Shown: positions 1-8,769 of the stretch, piece after piece
Numbering within the stretch: position 1 is the stretch's first letter
Layout of the letters: each line of letters opens with the position of its first letter
DNA from: Pleurocapsa sp. FMAR1
GTDB lineage: Bacteria; Cyanobacteriota; Cyanobacteriia; Cyanobacteriales; Xenococcaceae
Assembly: GCF_963665995.1 (NCBI RefSeq)
Contig: NZ_OY762512.1
Coordinates: forward strand, 1,488,001 to 1,552,000
Direction of reading: 5' to 3'
DNA length: 64,000 nucleotides
The notes under the pieces: model-generated
The model's database searches: none
What the model was told of the DNA's origin: nothing
What the model saw: the letters and a program-made list of their open reading frames with translations, nothing else
Made by a program: the position numbers and the translations under genes

Positions 1-329
1 GGTAAAGATTTATCGTCATGCTGCCAGACATAAGTATCGACAATTTTTGCACCCTCTTTAATAGTTACCGTCCCGTTTTGGCTTTCTGGAGCGATATCTA
101 CCGCATAAGGATCGATTATTTCTACCCATTCATCTGTTTCTAAAAACCAGCTAAGAGAGCGAACACGAAACTTATATTCGTATTTTCCATCTTCTAGTTC
201 CACTTTAGTTTTAAAATAACCATCGTCACCTTTTTCCATCGCTACAGGTTGCCAGTCAGAAAAACAACCAACAACGGCAGCTTCTTTATTATGTGGAGCA
301 AATAACTTGAACTCTATTGAATTAGTCAT
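1..329 (-). CDS. CBM48-containing alpha-amylase/branching-type protein, N-terminal part (runs off the window)
   Basis: The first 109 codons of a gene read leftward from an ATG at 329. The N-terminus reads as an early-set (CBM48/isoamylase N-terminal) domain: 'FKLFAPHNKEAAVVGCFSDWQP', then a 'YEYKFRV' strand and 'IIDPYAVDIAPESQNG', the pattern of glycogen branching, debranching and maltogenic enzymes in which this domain precedes a GH13 barrel. The catalytic part lies outside the window, so branching, debranching and amylase activity cannot be separated. An authentic glgB is at 33.2 kb, so this is more likely a GH13 paralogue than the main branching enzyme. The ATG is the first start after upstream AT-rich sequence. 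Confidence 0.7.
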   Translation of the reverse strand, partial: MTNSIEFKLFAPHNKEAAVVGCFSDWQPVAMEKGDDGYFKTKVELEDGKYEYKFRVRSLSWFLETDEWVEIIDPYAVDIAPESQNGTVTIKEGAKIVDTYVWQHDDKSL

Positions 330-746
330 AGTAATAAATGTAGTGTCCCAAAGTAATTATAAGTATCGCAACTATAGATGCAAGTATAAAAAAATTAACA
401 ATTGCCAACATCTATCAAGAGAATGAGTCGCTTTGCTATTATTCAAAATTATGACGTTGCTGAATGTGTAATGCTAAGTCATTATTTTGCTTATCAGCTA
501 AAAACATACAACTTCTAAAAGCGCAGCGCGTACGCGCAGTTCGCCCTTGGCGGGCTTCGCTGCATCCGCAGCGTGCATCTGATAGCTACGAACAGTATTG
601 TATTGTGAGTCAAAGTTTAAATTACCAACGCCTTTTTAAACTTTGAACTTTTTGTCAATTGTGCCTTGAGAAAATGCGGTGCTTGTAGAAATCGGATACC
701 ATGTTCAAGAAACCTTAAGCTGCTGCTAACTTCTGCCATCTCGTGA
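330..746. other. Intergenic region between two divergent genes
   Basis: AT-rich, divergent spacer likely to hold promoters for the CBM48 gene (leftward) and the histidine kinase (rightward). A GC-rich dispersed repeat sits at about 520-585. The 60-codon open frame across it (464-646) is composed of that repeat and is not credible as a gene. Confidence 0.6.
520..585. repeat. GC-rich interspersed palindromic repeat
   Basis: A short GC-rich block in AT-rich spacer, built of overlapping palindromic words (GCGCAGCGCGTACGCGC, then CGCCCTTGGCGGGC, then GCATCCGCAGCGTGC). This is the look of the small dispersed repeats common in filamentous and baeocytous cyanobacterial genomes. A related GC-rich word lies inside the group II intron near 48660-48700. 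Confidence 0.6.
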
Positions 747-2210
747 ATGTTCAAGTTTACTAATAATCGCTGGAATCAATTTTGGTCAGAAATTGCTTTG
801 CCCAATCGCAATAAAGACTGTTCCAATTGCTGGTCGGGATTACCAATTGCTTATCGTGGTGCGGTAATTATTGCAATTCCGCTCATTTCTATCATACCAG
901 CGATCGCAGGCTGGATTTGGTCATATCATGCCAAAAATGAAGCTTATGTCTTGATCGATCATACCGAAGAAGTAATTAGAAACAGTGATGTTTTGATGTT
1001 GGCATTGGTAGATGCCGAAACAGGAGTTCGTGGCTATACCATTACTCAACAAGCTGAGTTTTTAGAGCCATACAACCAAGCCAGACCAGAAATTTCTGTG
1101 CAGTTGCAAGAGCTTAAAAAATCAACTCAAGACAACCCAGAACAACAGCAGCAATTACAAAAGATTGAGGAGCAAGTACAAAGTCAGTTAAACTTGTTTA
1201 CCCAAGTCTTAGATACAGTCAGACCAGTACCAGAAGTAACAAATTCGTCACGGTTGATTAAGCTTTTGACTCAAGGTAAAGCAGAAATGGATGCAATCCG
1301 CAACTCGGTAAGTATCTTTAAAAATAGAGAGTGGCGATCGCGCGATCTTCGTCAACAGCGTTTGGATAGAATTGCCAGAATTACCAACGTTTTGATAGGC
1401 ATAACTATATTCAGTGGTTTAGTAGGTTATTGGCTGGCAATTAGATTTTATTATCAATCTGAAAGTAAGTTGGCACAAAAAGCCAAAGAATTAACTGAGG
1501 CAAACCAGACTTTAGCTACAACTAATAGACTTGTCGAAGAACGTAACCAAGAATTGGATCAGTTTACCTATATAGTTTCTCACGATCTCAAAGCACCATT
1601 ACGAGCAATTTCTAATTTGTCTGAATGGATTGAGGAAGATATAGAAGACAAGTTAGATGAGGATACTAGCCAGAATATGGCTTTATTGCGTAACCGTGTC
1701 CAGCGCATGAATGATTTTATTGACGGATTATTAGAATATTCCCGTGCAGGAAGAGTCAAAAGAGAAACAAGCACAGTTGATGTCCGACAACTTTTGCATG
1801 AGATTATTGATTCAATCGCTCCTTCACCCAAATTCACGATCAATATTGATGCTCAGATGCCAGTTTTGCAAACGGAAGCTTTACCTTTGCAACAGGTGTT
1901 TAGTAATCTCATTAGTAATAGTATCAAACATCATCATCGCGATGATGGCACAATTACTATTTCTGCCGAAGAAAGTCAGGAATTTTATCAGTTTTCAGTA
2001 GCAGATGATGGGATGGGGATCGCTCTAGAACATCAAGAGAAAATCTTTACCATCTTTCACACTGTCGCCTTAAAAGATACCAAGGAAAACACTGGGATTG
2101 GCTTATCTATAGTCAAAAAAACTGTCGAAAATCAAGGAGGCAAAATTTGGCTAGAATCGGAGCTAAATAAGGGAAGTATTTTTTACTTTACTTGGCATAA
2201 AAGCAGTTAA
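747..2210 (+). CDS. CHASE3-domain sensor histidine kinase
   Basis: Membrane-bound two-component sensor kinase of 487 aa. A first membrane helix at about residues 36-58 and a second at about 212-236 bracket an extracytoplasmic four-helix segment containing 'LALVDAETGVRGYTIT', the hallmark of CHASE3. The cytoplasmic part has a HisKA dimerisation domain with phospho-acceptor His279 in 'VSHDLKAPLRAI' and a HATPase domain with N-box 'NLISNSIKHH', G1 'DDGMGIALEHQEKIF' and G2 'TGIGLSIV'. The kinase core resembles the phytochrome-associated type frequent in cyanobacteria, but there is no PAS, GAF or receiver domain. No response regulator lies next to it, so its partner is unknown. Confidence 0.9.
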   Translation: MFKFTNNRWNQFWSEIALPNRNKDCSNCWSGLPIAYRGAVIIAIPLISIIPAIAGWIWSYHAKNEAYVLIDHTEEVIRNSDVLMLALVDAETGVRGYTITQQAEFLEPYNQARPEISVQLQELKKSTQDNPEQQQQLQKIEEQVQSQLNLFTQVLDTVRPVPEVTNSSRLIKLLTQGKAEMDAIRNSVSIFKNREWRSRDLRQQRLDRIARITNVLIGITIFSGLVGYWLAIRFYYQSESKLAQKAKELTEANQTLATTNRLVEERNQELDQFTYIVSHDLKAPLRAISNLSEWIEEDIEDKLDEDTSQNMALLRNRVQRMNDFIDGLLEYSRAGRVKRETSTVDVRQLLHEIIDSIAPSPKFTINIDAQMPVLQTEALPLQQVFSNLISNSIKHHHRDDGTITISAEESQEFYQFSVADDGMGIALEHQEKIFTIFHTVALKDTKENTGIGLSIVKKTVENQGGKIWLESELNKGSIFYFTWHKSS

Positions 2211-2448
2211 AAGAGTATTTTGTCCGATAAGATGTCTTTTTTTTGTTATTTTATTGACACTAGATTGTCATATTAGGTCGGCATTATAAATAATATTAAA
2301 CAAATTTAAAGCAATATAGTTGCAACAGCAATATTTACTTTGATAACCATGAAAAAAATAGTTTAGAAAGCCAAAAGCAAACAGGAACTAAAAAGTCCAT
2401 CAAAATCTAGACTCTATCTAAACTCCAACTTTTACTACCAAAAAAATC

Positions 2449-3876
2449 ATGAATAATATAACCAATCCCACAGTAATCGTCGGTGGTGGCTTTGTTGGAC
2501 TGTTTACCGCCTTACATCTGAGCCATCGTCACTATAGCGAGCCTATCATCCTAATCGATTCTCAAGACAGGTTTGTCTTTAAACCGTTACTTTATGAGCA
2601 TCTGACGGGAGAGATGCAGAATGAACAGGTTTTGCCCCGCTATGAAAAATTGTTAGAGGGTAGTAAGGTTACTTTCATACAGGATAAGGTAACTAAGATT
2701 GACTTAAAGCAGCGTCGGCTAGAATTAGCTTCTGGATTACATTACGATTACCGCCATCTCGTTTTGGGGGTAGGTAGCACCCAAGGATATCTTGGTACTG
2801 AAGGAGCAGAAGAAAATGCCTTTGCTTTCCGCACACAAGAAGATACTATCGCCTTAGAAAAGCACCTGAGAGAGTGTCTTCAGCAAGCTAGTCAAGCAGA
2901 ATCTGCTCAACGGGAGGCTTTGCTAACTATAGCAATAGTAGGAGCAGGCCCTTCTGGAGTGGAAATAGCTGCCACTCTCGCCGATCTCTTGCCTCAATGG
3001 TATGAGAAATTGGGTGGTGATTTTAGCAACATTCGGATTGTGTTGGTTAATCACGGTCAAGAAATCCTCAAAGGAGATGTTAATTCTCATTTGCGAGATA
3101 CTGCCCTCAAGGCACTTAAAGACAAGGCTATACCTGTTGAACTAGTATTAGGAGCAAAAGTCACTAAAGTAGGGCGCGATCGCCTTGAATATCAGCTAGA
3201 AAACGAAGAAGCAACTAAAACTATCTCAACACAAACAGTAGTTTGGACGGCAGGTACGGCAAATAATCCTTTGCTCAAGACCTTATCTATTGCGGATAAA
3301 AATCGCGATCGACATGGCTTACCTATGGTGACAGATACTTTGCAGCTACCAAATTATCCTGAAGTATTTGCAGCAGGAGACTGTGCTGTAGTTCTAGATC
3401 GCTCCTATCCTCCCGTAGCTCAAATCGCCTATCAAGAGGGAAAGACTATTGCCAAGAATTTAATGGCGCTGTCGCAAAATAAAGAACTGCATCCCGTCAA
3501 TGCCAGTATGCGAGGCACTTTAATGAAGTTAGGTATCCGTAATGGAGTCGCTAATATTTTTGATAAAGTGAAGGTTAAAGGTCGAGCAGGAGACTCGATT
3601 CGTAGTCTTACCTATTTAGAAATGCTGCCTACTCCCATACATAACTTTAATGCCACGACAGAATGGCTGAGTGATGAGATTTTTCATGATCATCATCATT
3701 ATCATCAGCCCACAAAACTAGGTCAGCCAAAGTCAAACAAACGTTTTGCTGGTTTGGCAAGCATTGCCGCTGGTGCGATCGCGGCAGTGGCATTAGTTGG
3801 TGGGACGGCAGCAGTGTGGCATATTGCCCATTCTGGGAATCAACCGCAAGCAACCCAAAAACAGCTTACAAAATAA
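2449..3876 (+). CDS. Type II NADH dehydrogenase-like FAD/NAD oxidoreductase with C-terminal membrane anchor
   Basis: 475-aa two-dinucleotide-binding flavoprotein. The FAD site is 'VGGGFVGLFTAL' near residue 11, the NAD(P)H site is 'IVGAGPSGVEIAATL' near residue 163, and the FAD-closing motif is 'VFAAGDCA'. This is the NDH-2 (Ndb) family, which passes electrons from NADH to quinone without pumping protons; cyanobacteria use it in thylakoid or plasma-membrane redox control. A histidine-rich stretch (HDHHHYH, about residue 414) and a hydrophobic helix 'AAGAIAAVALVGG' near residue 440 form a C-terminal extension that could anchor it and possibly bind metal. Single gene with a hairpin downstream. 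A ferredoxin- or thioredoxin-reductase relative is less likely. Confidence 0.85.
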   Translation: MNNITNPTVIVGGGFVGLFTALHLSHRHYSEPIILIDSQDRFVFKPLLYEHLTGEMQNEQVLPRYEKLLEGSKVTFIQDKVTKIDLKQRRLELASGLHYDYRHLVLGVGSTQGYLGTEGAEENAFAFRTQEDTIALEKHLRECLQQASQAESAQREALLTIAIVGAGPSGVEIAATLADLLPQWYEKLGGDFSNIRIVLVNHGQEILKGDVNSHLRDTALKALKDKAIPVELVLGAKVTKVGRDRLEYQLENEEATKTISTQTVVWTAGTANNPLLKTLSIADKNRDRHGLPMVTDTLQLPNYPEVFAAGDCAVVLDRSYPPVAQIAYQEGKTIAKNLMALSQNKELHPVNASMRGTLMKLGIRNGVANIFDKVKVKGRAGDSIRSLTYLEMLPTPIHNFNATTEWLSDEIFHDHHHYHQPTKLGQPKSNKRFAGLASIAAGAIAAVALVGGTAAVWHIAHSGNQPQATQKQLTK

Positions 3877-3889
3877 TCAATTATGCTTA

Positions 3890-3924
3890 AGGGGTTTATT
3901 GTACACAAGCTTACGCAAACCCCT
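3890..3924 (+). terminator. Hairpin after the NDH-2-like gene
   Basis: Eight-base inverted repeat AGGGGTTT (3890-3897) / AAACCCCT (3917-3924), starting 13 bases after the stop codon. There is no clear T-run, so it may be a weak or processed 3' end rather than a canonical intrinsic terminator. Confidence 0.45.
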
Positions 3925-3989
3925 CGATCGCACTTTTAAACTACTGATTTTTCGTTATACTGCCTAACATCAGTTAATAAAATACTTTA

Positions 3990-4673
3990 ATGGCAAAAGG
4001 CGATCTCGTGTACGCACATCGAAACTTGTGGCAGCTAGACGGACTATATAAACATTACGGTATTGACTGCGGTGACGGCACAGTAATTCATTACCGTAAG
4101 CCAAGTGAAACAATTGAAAGTACTGATTTAGCAACTTTTAGCCAAGGAAACCCTATCTACGTTGCTGAATATAGTGAGGGCTTTGGCTACATCCCAGATG
4201 CGGTAGTCGAAAGAGCCGAAAGCCGATTAGGAGAACAAGAATATAATTTACTGTTTAACAACTGTGAACATTTTGCAAGCTGGTGTAAAACAGGCGTTAG
4301 CGACAGCCGACAGGTAAGAAACTTTTTGCCCTTTGTGAGTACGCTAGATACTTCAAAACTATATGAACCAATTAAAAACGCCTTGAAAGGTAAAGATAGC
4401 AAAACTGCACAACAGCTACTAACTGAATCTCTGATAGATATCAAATCAGTTTGGAATCAGATCCAGCCTGAATATCAAAAAGCGATCGCCGAAATACAAG
4501 TCTGGGAGAAAGTAGCTAAAAAGGCTTTAAAAAGCAATAGAGAAGATTTAGCTCGTGCTGCGATCGCCAAAAAGCTTGATTATCAAAAAAAAGCTACCAA
4601 ATTAGAAATTGAATTAAGTGAACTTGCTGAAATGACCGAAAATATTGTCCGTAATCAACAAGAATTTAGTTAA
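3990..4673 (+). CDS. LRAT-family (NlpC/P60-fold) protein with coiled-coil tail
   Basis: 227 aa. Residues 1-105 match the lecithin:retinol acyltransferase fold, a circularly permuted NlpC/P60 thiol hydrolase or acyltransferase: 'YKHYGIDCGDG' (His22), 'VIHYRKPS' (second His34) and 'FNNCEHFASWCKTG' (nucleophile Cys92), with the typical spacing. Family members act on acyl chains of lipids or as cysteine hydrolases. The C-terminal half (about 125-227) is charged, helical and probably coiled-coil, with repeated lysine-alanine segments. No signal peptide or membrane helix is visible. The substrate cannot be predicted. It stands alone, convergent with the baeRF gene. Confidence 0.8.
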   Translation: MAKGDLVYAHRNLWQLDGLYKHYGIDCGDGTVIHYRKPSETIESTDLATFSQGNPIYVAEYSEGFGYIPDAVVERAESRLGEQEYNLLFNNCEHFASWCKTGVSDSRQVRNFLPFVSTLDTSKLYEPIKNALKGKDSKTAQQLLTESLIDIKSVWNQIQPEYQKAIAEIQVWEKVAKKALKSNREDLARAAIAKKLDYQKKATKLEIELSELAEMTENIVRNQQEFS

Positions 4674-4679
4674 TTGTTT

Positions 4680-4715
4680 AACCTGAGCGTTTTTACTCTG
4701 TCAAACGCCCAGGTT
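4680..4715. terminator. Bidirectional terminator between convergent genes
   Basis: Inverted repeat AACCTGAGCGTTT (4680-4692) / AAACGCCCAGGTT (4703-4715), one mismatch, in the 78-bp gap between the LRAT-like gene (+) and the baeRF gene (-). Short T-runs occur on both flanks, which suits termination from both sides. Confidence 0.7.
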
Positions 4716-4751
4716 TTGTCAGACTCCGAAAACTATTAAACTGCATATTAG

Positions 4752-5909
4752 CTATGCGTTGGCTTTTGCATACACAGGATAGCGGAAAACAGCCAAGGCA
4801 TCTGTATCGGCTGGCATATCTTTTTGAATATAAACATTGCCACCCTGAAGGAAAGTTTGAACTACAGCAAAATTGATCAAATCAATACTGTCTTCGGCTG
4901 ATTCTGTCTGGAATATTACCTTATTTGCCTGTGGTTGAAATTGACCCCACTTTTGAGCATCGGCAGCGATAAACAGAGTTTCTACCTGTCCATTAGCAGC
5001 ACTAGGAATTATTTGTTCTAGCTGAGAACTAGCTTCATTCGTATCAGCTAGCTGATGATATTTATCCATTGCTTGTTGGCGTTGGGCAGCAAAATGGGGT
5101 TCAATAATCTCCCAAGCTGAACGATGCAGATCTTCTGTAGCAACATTTTCAGGATTACCAGTAATTCCTGCTTCTAATAAATTATTGTATGAATTTGCTT
5201 CATGATAGATGGGTAAAAGGTAATCCACTCCAGCTAAGATTAAGGGAGTGTTTTCTGATTGTAAAGCTGCTTTTAGACTATTATCTACCTGATCGAAGAA
5301 ACGTTTTATTTCATCTTTATTATCTGTAGTGCCAACTCCTTGACCATGATAAATAGGGCTATTTCCTGAATTAGCACTATGAGACTGAGTTTGTTTTTCG
5401 GGATCATCATATTTCAAAGCTTCAGCTAAACTAGCTGGGGCTGATTCAGGTAATTGTATTTGATTGATGCTGTAGTGGCTACCCAAGAAAAACTTCACCT
5501 GATTTTGGGATAGTGATAGTAAATAAAATTTACTATCGTTAGAAATTACGGGTAACAAAGGCTTAAGATAAAAGCGATCGCTTACCTCAACTTCTGATTG
5601 GAAACTGTAGGGAAGACGATAATACTGTACACGCTCGGCATCGACAAAAAACGCTAATCCACAATCTTGATGTTGCCAAAAATCATAATCATCTACATAG
5701 CCTTCAGCAGATTTTAAAGATTTTGCTAACTCTTCTGACTTGTTCAACTGCTCTATTTTTTGTTCAGCTTCGCGAATTAGATTTTTGAAGCGGATCGGAT
5801 TTTTTCTAGTTTCTGTTCCCGCCTTTTCAGCAGGCATATAAATAGATATACAGGTTGAACCAGTTGTTTGAGCAAGCTTTTGAAAATCAGAGCGAGATAA
5901 TTCAGTCAT
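4752..5909 (-). CDS. Bacterial archaeo-eukaryotic release factor (baeRF) family protein
   Basis: 385 aa. The opening 'SRSDFQKLAQTTGSTCISIYMP', then 'NPIRFKNLIREAEQKIEQL', matches the N-terminal region of the baeRF3-like branch. The central 'FYLLSLSQNQVKFFLGSHYSI' and the later 'PLILAGVDYLLPIYHEANSY' and 'VETLFIAADAQKWGQF' correspond to the eRF1 domain 2/3-like folds. The family is predicted, from comparative genomics rather than biochemistry, to act on stalled or hibernating ribosomes. Monocistronic; followed by DUF2267, DUF1816 and topoisomerase IB genes that often travel with general-stress functions. Exact subfamily number is uncertain. Confidence 0.7.
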   Translation of the reverse strand: MTELSRSDFQKLAQTTGSTCISIYMPAEKAGTETRKNPIRFKNLIREAEQKIEQLNKSEELAKSLKSAEGYVDDYDFWQHQDCGLAFFVDAERVQYYRLPYSFQSEVEVSDRFYLKPLLPVISNDSKFYLLSLSQNQVKFFLGSHYSINQIQLPESAPASLAEALKYDDPEKQTQSHSANSGNSPIYHGQGVGTTDNKDEIKRFFDQVDNSLKAALQSENTPLILAGVDYLLPIYHEANSYNNLLEAGITGNPENVATEDLHRSAWEIIEPHFAAQRQQAMDKYHQLADTNEASSQLEQIIPSAANGQVETLFIAADAQKWGQFQPQANKVIFQTESAEDSIDLINFAVVQTFLQGGNVYIQKDMPADTDALAVFRYPVYAKANA

Positions 5910-6006
5910 AAATATTTTTTAAAATCGTTGGTAACGTCTATTTACATAACAACAAAAAAACAAAGCGATCGCATCCTTCTTTCGATAGTAAATTATCAAA
6001 AAATAA

Positions 6007-6026
6007 GGACGTTGAAATCAACGCCC
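6007..6026 (-). terminator. Intrinsic terminator of the DUF2267 gene
   Basis: Hairpin GGGCGTTGA / TCAACGTCC (minus-strand reading, one mismatch, two-base loop) beginning about 46 bases downstream of the stop codon and followed on the minus strand by TTATTTTTT. Confidence 0.75.
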
Positions 6027-6071
6027 TCAATATTTAAATATTAGATTAATAGATGTATGATGCTGTATTAT

Positions 6072-6926
6072 CTAAGCAGCTTCCCACATATCTTTAATTT
6101 TTCCTGGTAAAAACTCACCAACTTGGCTAATTTTATCTTCAGATAATTCTTCTTTAGTAGCTGAGAAAACTGCATCAATCACTTTTTCGGCACTTGTTCC
6201 GCGAGGCACTCCACCTTCTTTTTCAATACGAAATATAAAAGTATCTGCATCAAATTTTAAAGGCGGACGAATATCACTTAACCAGGCGACTATAGGATTA
6301 TCATCGTGCCAAAGCTTGGCTATTTCCTCTTGTAATCTTTTGTTACTAGCATTTTCCTCTGCTTCTGAGTGTAATTCTGCTTCTACTGCTTTAGATGCTT
6401 CGGTAGTCATTAAATCGCGCATGGTGCGATAAACGATAGTAGTTAAGTCTCTAGCATCAAAAATATCTTCTAATTCACCTCTGAGCATAACCTTCTCTAG
6501 AAAAGGCGTGTCTTTAGTAGCAATAGGTGTAGAGGGTCCTTTTTCCATATCATTTGGAGGATTTTTCTCCATCCGCTCCAGCATTTTTTCCCCTTTTGCG
6601 GTAAGTTGTGCTTTTTTAAACTTAATTAAATGGGGCAAAGGACCATCGGGTGCGCCAAAAGTGTTGGCAACGCGGAAATCTACTTCTTCCTCATCTACTA
6701 AATCAGGTACATCTTCTTGGTTGGCGTAGGCATTACCCGAAAACTCAGCATCAATGTATTGCTTTTGCTCTAAATAATCAAGATGACCTAAAAAATCTGA
6801 TATGGTCAAATTGCGTCCCGTAAAGTCTGTAGCTTGAAAATCTACAGAGTGTTTTCCACTGCCATCTCCTTGATGAATTTTATTAAGGAGGATGTACATT
6901 ACATCATCTCTTAGTGCTATAGGCAT
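6072..6926 (-). CDS. Winged-helix plus DUF2267 protein
   Basis: 284 aa of unknown biochemical role. The N-terminal 100 residues ('IALRDDVMYILLNKIHQ', 'ISDFLGHLDYLEQKQYI', 'QLTAKGEKMLERM') look like a winged helix. After a proline-rich linker and a DUF2267-like half, the C-terminal 60 residues ('FIFRIEKEGGVPRGTSAEKVIDAV', then 'GEFLPGKIKDMW') match DUF2267, in which 'LP..lk..W' is the signature. DUF2267 proteins are small helical proteins often found near stress or photoprotection genes. The ATG at 6926 is preceded by AT-rich spacer; a terminator follows the gene. Confidence 0.7.
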   Translation of the reverse strand: MPIALRDDVMYILLNKIHQGDGSGKHSVDFQATDFTGRNLTISDFLGHLDYLEQKQYIDAEFSGNAYANQEDVPDLVDEEEVDFRVANTFGAPDGPLPHLIKFKKAQLTAKGEKMLERMEKNPPNDMEKGPSTPIATKDTPFLEKVMLRGELEDIFDARDLTTIVYRTMRDLMTTEASKAVEAELHSEAEENASNKRLQEEIAKLWHDDNPIVAWLSDIRPPLKFDADTFIFRIEKEGGVPRGTSAEKVIDAVFSATKEELSEDKISQVGEFLPGKIKDMWEAA

Positions 6927-7407
6927 ATAATTATTATTCTCTATTATTTTTTTACAAGGAAGATCTTAATAAAAATATATCAATTATCGCATCTGCTTTA
7001 GGGATAATATTGAGATCTAACTTTAGATAGAGATGTGAGCAGGTAAAATCTGGGTTGGATTGTCCCTATTGTCTACAACTTTTGACCTGTAGGCTGGTTG
7101 AAAAAAGAAATGAGCTTATTTTCGTATACTTTCTAACAGCATGACCAAAGATTATAAACTACCCTACGTTTAAGCAGGCTAATATAAAGTGATTTGTAAT
7201 TTAGCTAAAGGATTCACCAGTTTGATAGCAGTTTTTTCAAAACTATTCTTATTTGACAAGAATAGGATAAAAATTATTATTTTGGCTCTGGTTTCAAAAA
7301 TCTAGTTATTTTTCTATTAAGCAGTTCAACTCACGCCTCACGTTTAGGATTGACTTAATTATTGTTCGTTTTAAAATAAACCCCTTTAAATAAACCCTAA
7401 AAAAAAT
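6927..7407. other. Intergenic spacer of about 480 bp
   Basis: Divergent spacer between the DUF2267 (-) and DUF1816 (+) genes. I see no credible ORF, tRNA or strong hairpin. The AT-rich flanks probably carry the two promoters. Confidence 0.5.
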
Positions 7408-7683
7408 ATGTTACTTGAAACTTTTGCCAAACGTTTGAAAAGCGTTGCTAACTCTCTAGTTAACAATAAATTTATTCAACCTTATTGGGTGGAAATCATT
7501 ACGCAGCAACCTTCTTGTACCTACTATTTCGGGCCTTTTGATTCTCGTGCAGAAGCAAAGGAAATTCAGTCTGGTTATATTGAAGATCTGATGGCGGAAA
7601 AAGCGATTGGGATCAGTGTGGCTATTAAACGCTGTTTACCCACTAGGCTAACAATTACGGACGAGGAATACTTTGCTGAATAA
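7408..7683 (+). CDS. DUF1816 protein
   Basis: 91 aa. The core 'IQPYWVEIITQQPSCTYYFGPFDSRAEAKEIQSGYIEDL' followed by 'AIGISVAIKRCLPTRLTI' is the cyanobacterial DUF1816 pattern, a small beta-rich domain with the size and fold expectation of CpcD-like phycobilisome linker modules. Function is unestablished. It is convergent with the topoisomerase IB gene and their 3' ends overlap by 29 bp, so the last nine codons of each are read from both strands. Confidence 0.75.
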   Translation: MLLETFAKRLKSVANSLVNNKFIQPYWVEIITQQPSCTYYFGPFDSRAEAKEIQSGYIEDLMAEKAIGISVAIKRCLPTRLTITDEEYFAE

Positions 7684-8749
7684 TATTTAAAACCATCTTT
7701 TCTTCTGGACTAAGCTGGTTGGGTTTTGATTCTATATTTGCCGTCTGGCTCATCAAGTCTAGCAAAGATCCATCTTCATAAGCCTCAAGAATAGCTGGAT
7801 GAATGTAATATTTACGACAGGTTGCAGGACGGTTACCAAGCTGTTTTGCAACATTTTTTATTGCTTGAGTAATGTTTTTACGTGCTTTGTTTTCTGAGTC
7901 AAATTCACCTATTTCATCAAGCTCAATAGCAGCTAGTAATGTACCTGCCCAGGTACGAAAGTCTTTTGCCGTAAATTCCTGCCCCGTTATGGTTTGAAGA
8001 TACTCGTTTACGTCTGCTGAATCAACAAGTTGCTTATCGCCAGATTCGTCGTAATATTTAAATACTTCATATCCTGGTATTTCTTGGCATTGCTTGATCA
8101 CGTTTGCCAATCGGCGATCGCGTAGCTCGATTTCGTGATCCACACCGCTTTTGCCGCGAAATTCAAACTTTACCTTGGTGCCTGTAATATCTATATGGCG
8201 ATCGCGCAGGGTAGTTAAGCCAAAAGAGCGATTATTCTTAGCATACTGGCTGTTTCCCACCCTAATTAGAGTAGTTTCTAGTAGCTGTACCACCGTTGCT
8301 AAAACCTTTTCCCTAGATAAGCCTTTTTGACGCAGATGCTTGGCTGTAGTTGCTCTAATCTGGGGTAAAGAGGCAGCAAATAACACCATTCGATTAAACT
8401 TATGGCGATCGCGAATTTTGCGCCAGTCAGGATGGTAAAAATACTGTTTGCGTTGTTTAGCATCTTTGCCAGTCGCCTGTAAATGTCCATGAGGTAAATG
8501 ACAAATAACGACATCGGTTAAAGCAGGGGGAATAGTTAAAGACTTGAGACGTTCTAATTCTGCTTCATCGGTGATGCGATCGCCAAGGCGATCGTGATAG
8601 CTAAAACCCCGACCAACTTTTTTTCTCTCAATTCGTAAACTATCAGCCCGAATATATCTCAAGCCAGCAAGTTTAGCCGTCTTTTCTGGCTCAATGTCCA
8701 AAACCTTAACGATGTCGCTATTAGCTATTTTATTTACTGCTAACACCAT
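7655..8749 (-). CDS. Eukaryotic-type DNA topoisomerase IB
   Basis: 364 aa, the length of bacterial/poxvirus-type TopIB. N-terminal DNA-binding part: 'GRGFSYHDRLGDRITDEAELERLKSLTIPPALTDVVI'. Catalytic domain: 'VVQLLETTLIRVGNSQYAKNNRSFGLTTLRDRHI', 'FRGKSGVDHEIEL' (catalytic Lys region), 'FTAKDFRTWAGTLLA' (Arg-His pair region) and 'RPATCRKYYIHPAI' holding the tyrosine nucleophile. The enzyme relaxes supercoils through a 3'-phosphotyrosine link. It is followed 20 bp upstream by the DUF2945 gene (transcribed first), and the two may form one unit. Confidence 0.9.
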   Translation of the reverse strand: MVLAVNKIANSDIVKVLDIEPEKTAKLAGLRYIRADSLRIERKKVGRGFSYHDRLGDRITDEAELERLKSLTIPPALTDVVICHLPHGHLQATGKDAKQRKQYFYHPDWRKIRDRHKFNRMVLFAASLPQIRATTAKHLRQKGLSREKVLATVVQLLETTLIRVGNSQYAKNNRSFGLTTLRDRHIDITGTKVKFEFRGKSGVDHEIELRDRRLANVIKQCQEIPGYEVFKYYDESGDKQLVDSADVNEYLQTITGQEFTAKDFRTWAGTLLAAIELDEIGEFDSENKARKNITQAIKNVAKQLGNRPATCRKYYIHPAILEAYEDGSLLDLMSQTANIESKPNQLSPEEKMVLNIIQQSIPRP

Positions 8750-8769
8750 TTGATATCACCTTCTTATTT

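Noticed and set aside
464-646. 60-codon open frame
   Set aside because: It is made of a GC-rich dispersed repeat, lacks a ribosome-binding site, and the protein has repeat-derived composition.
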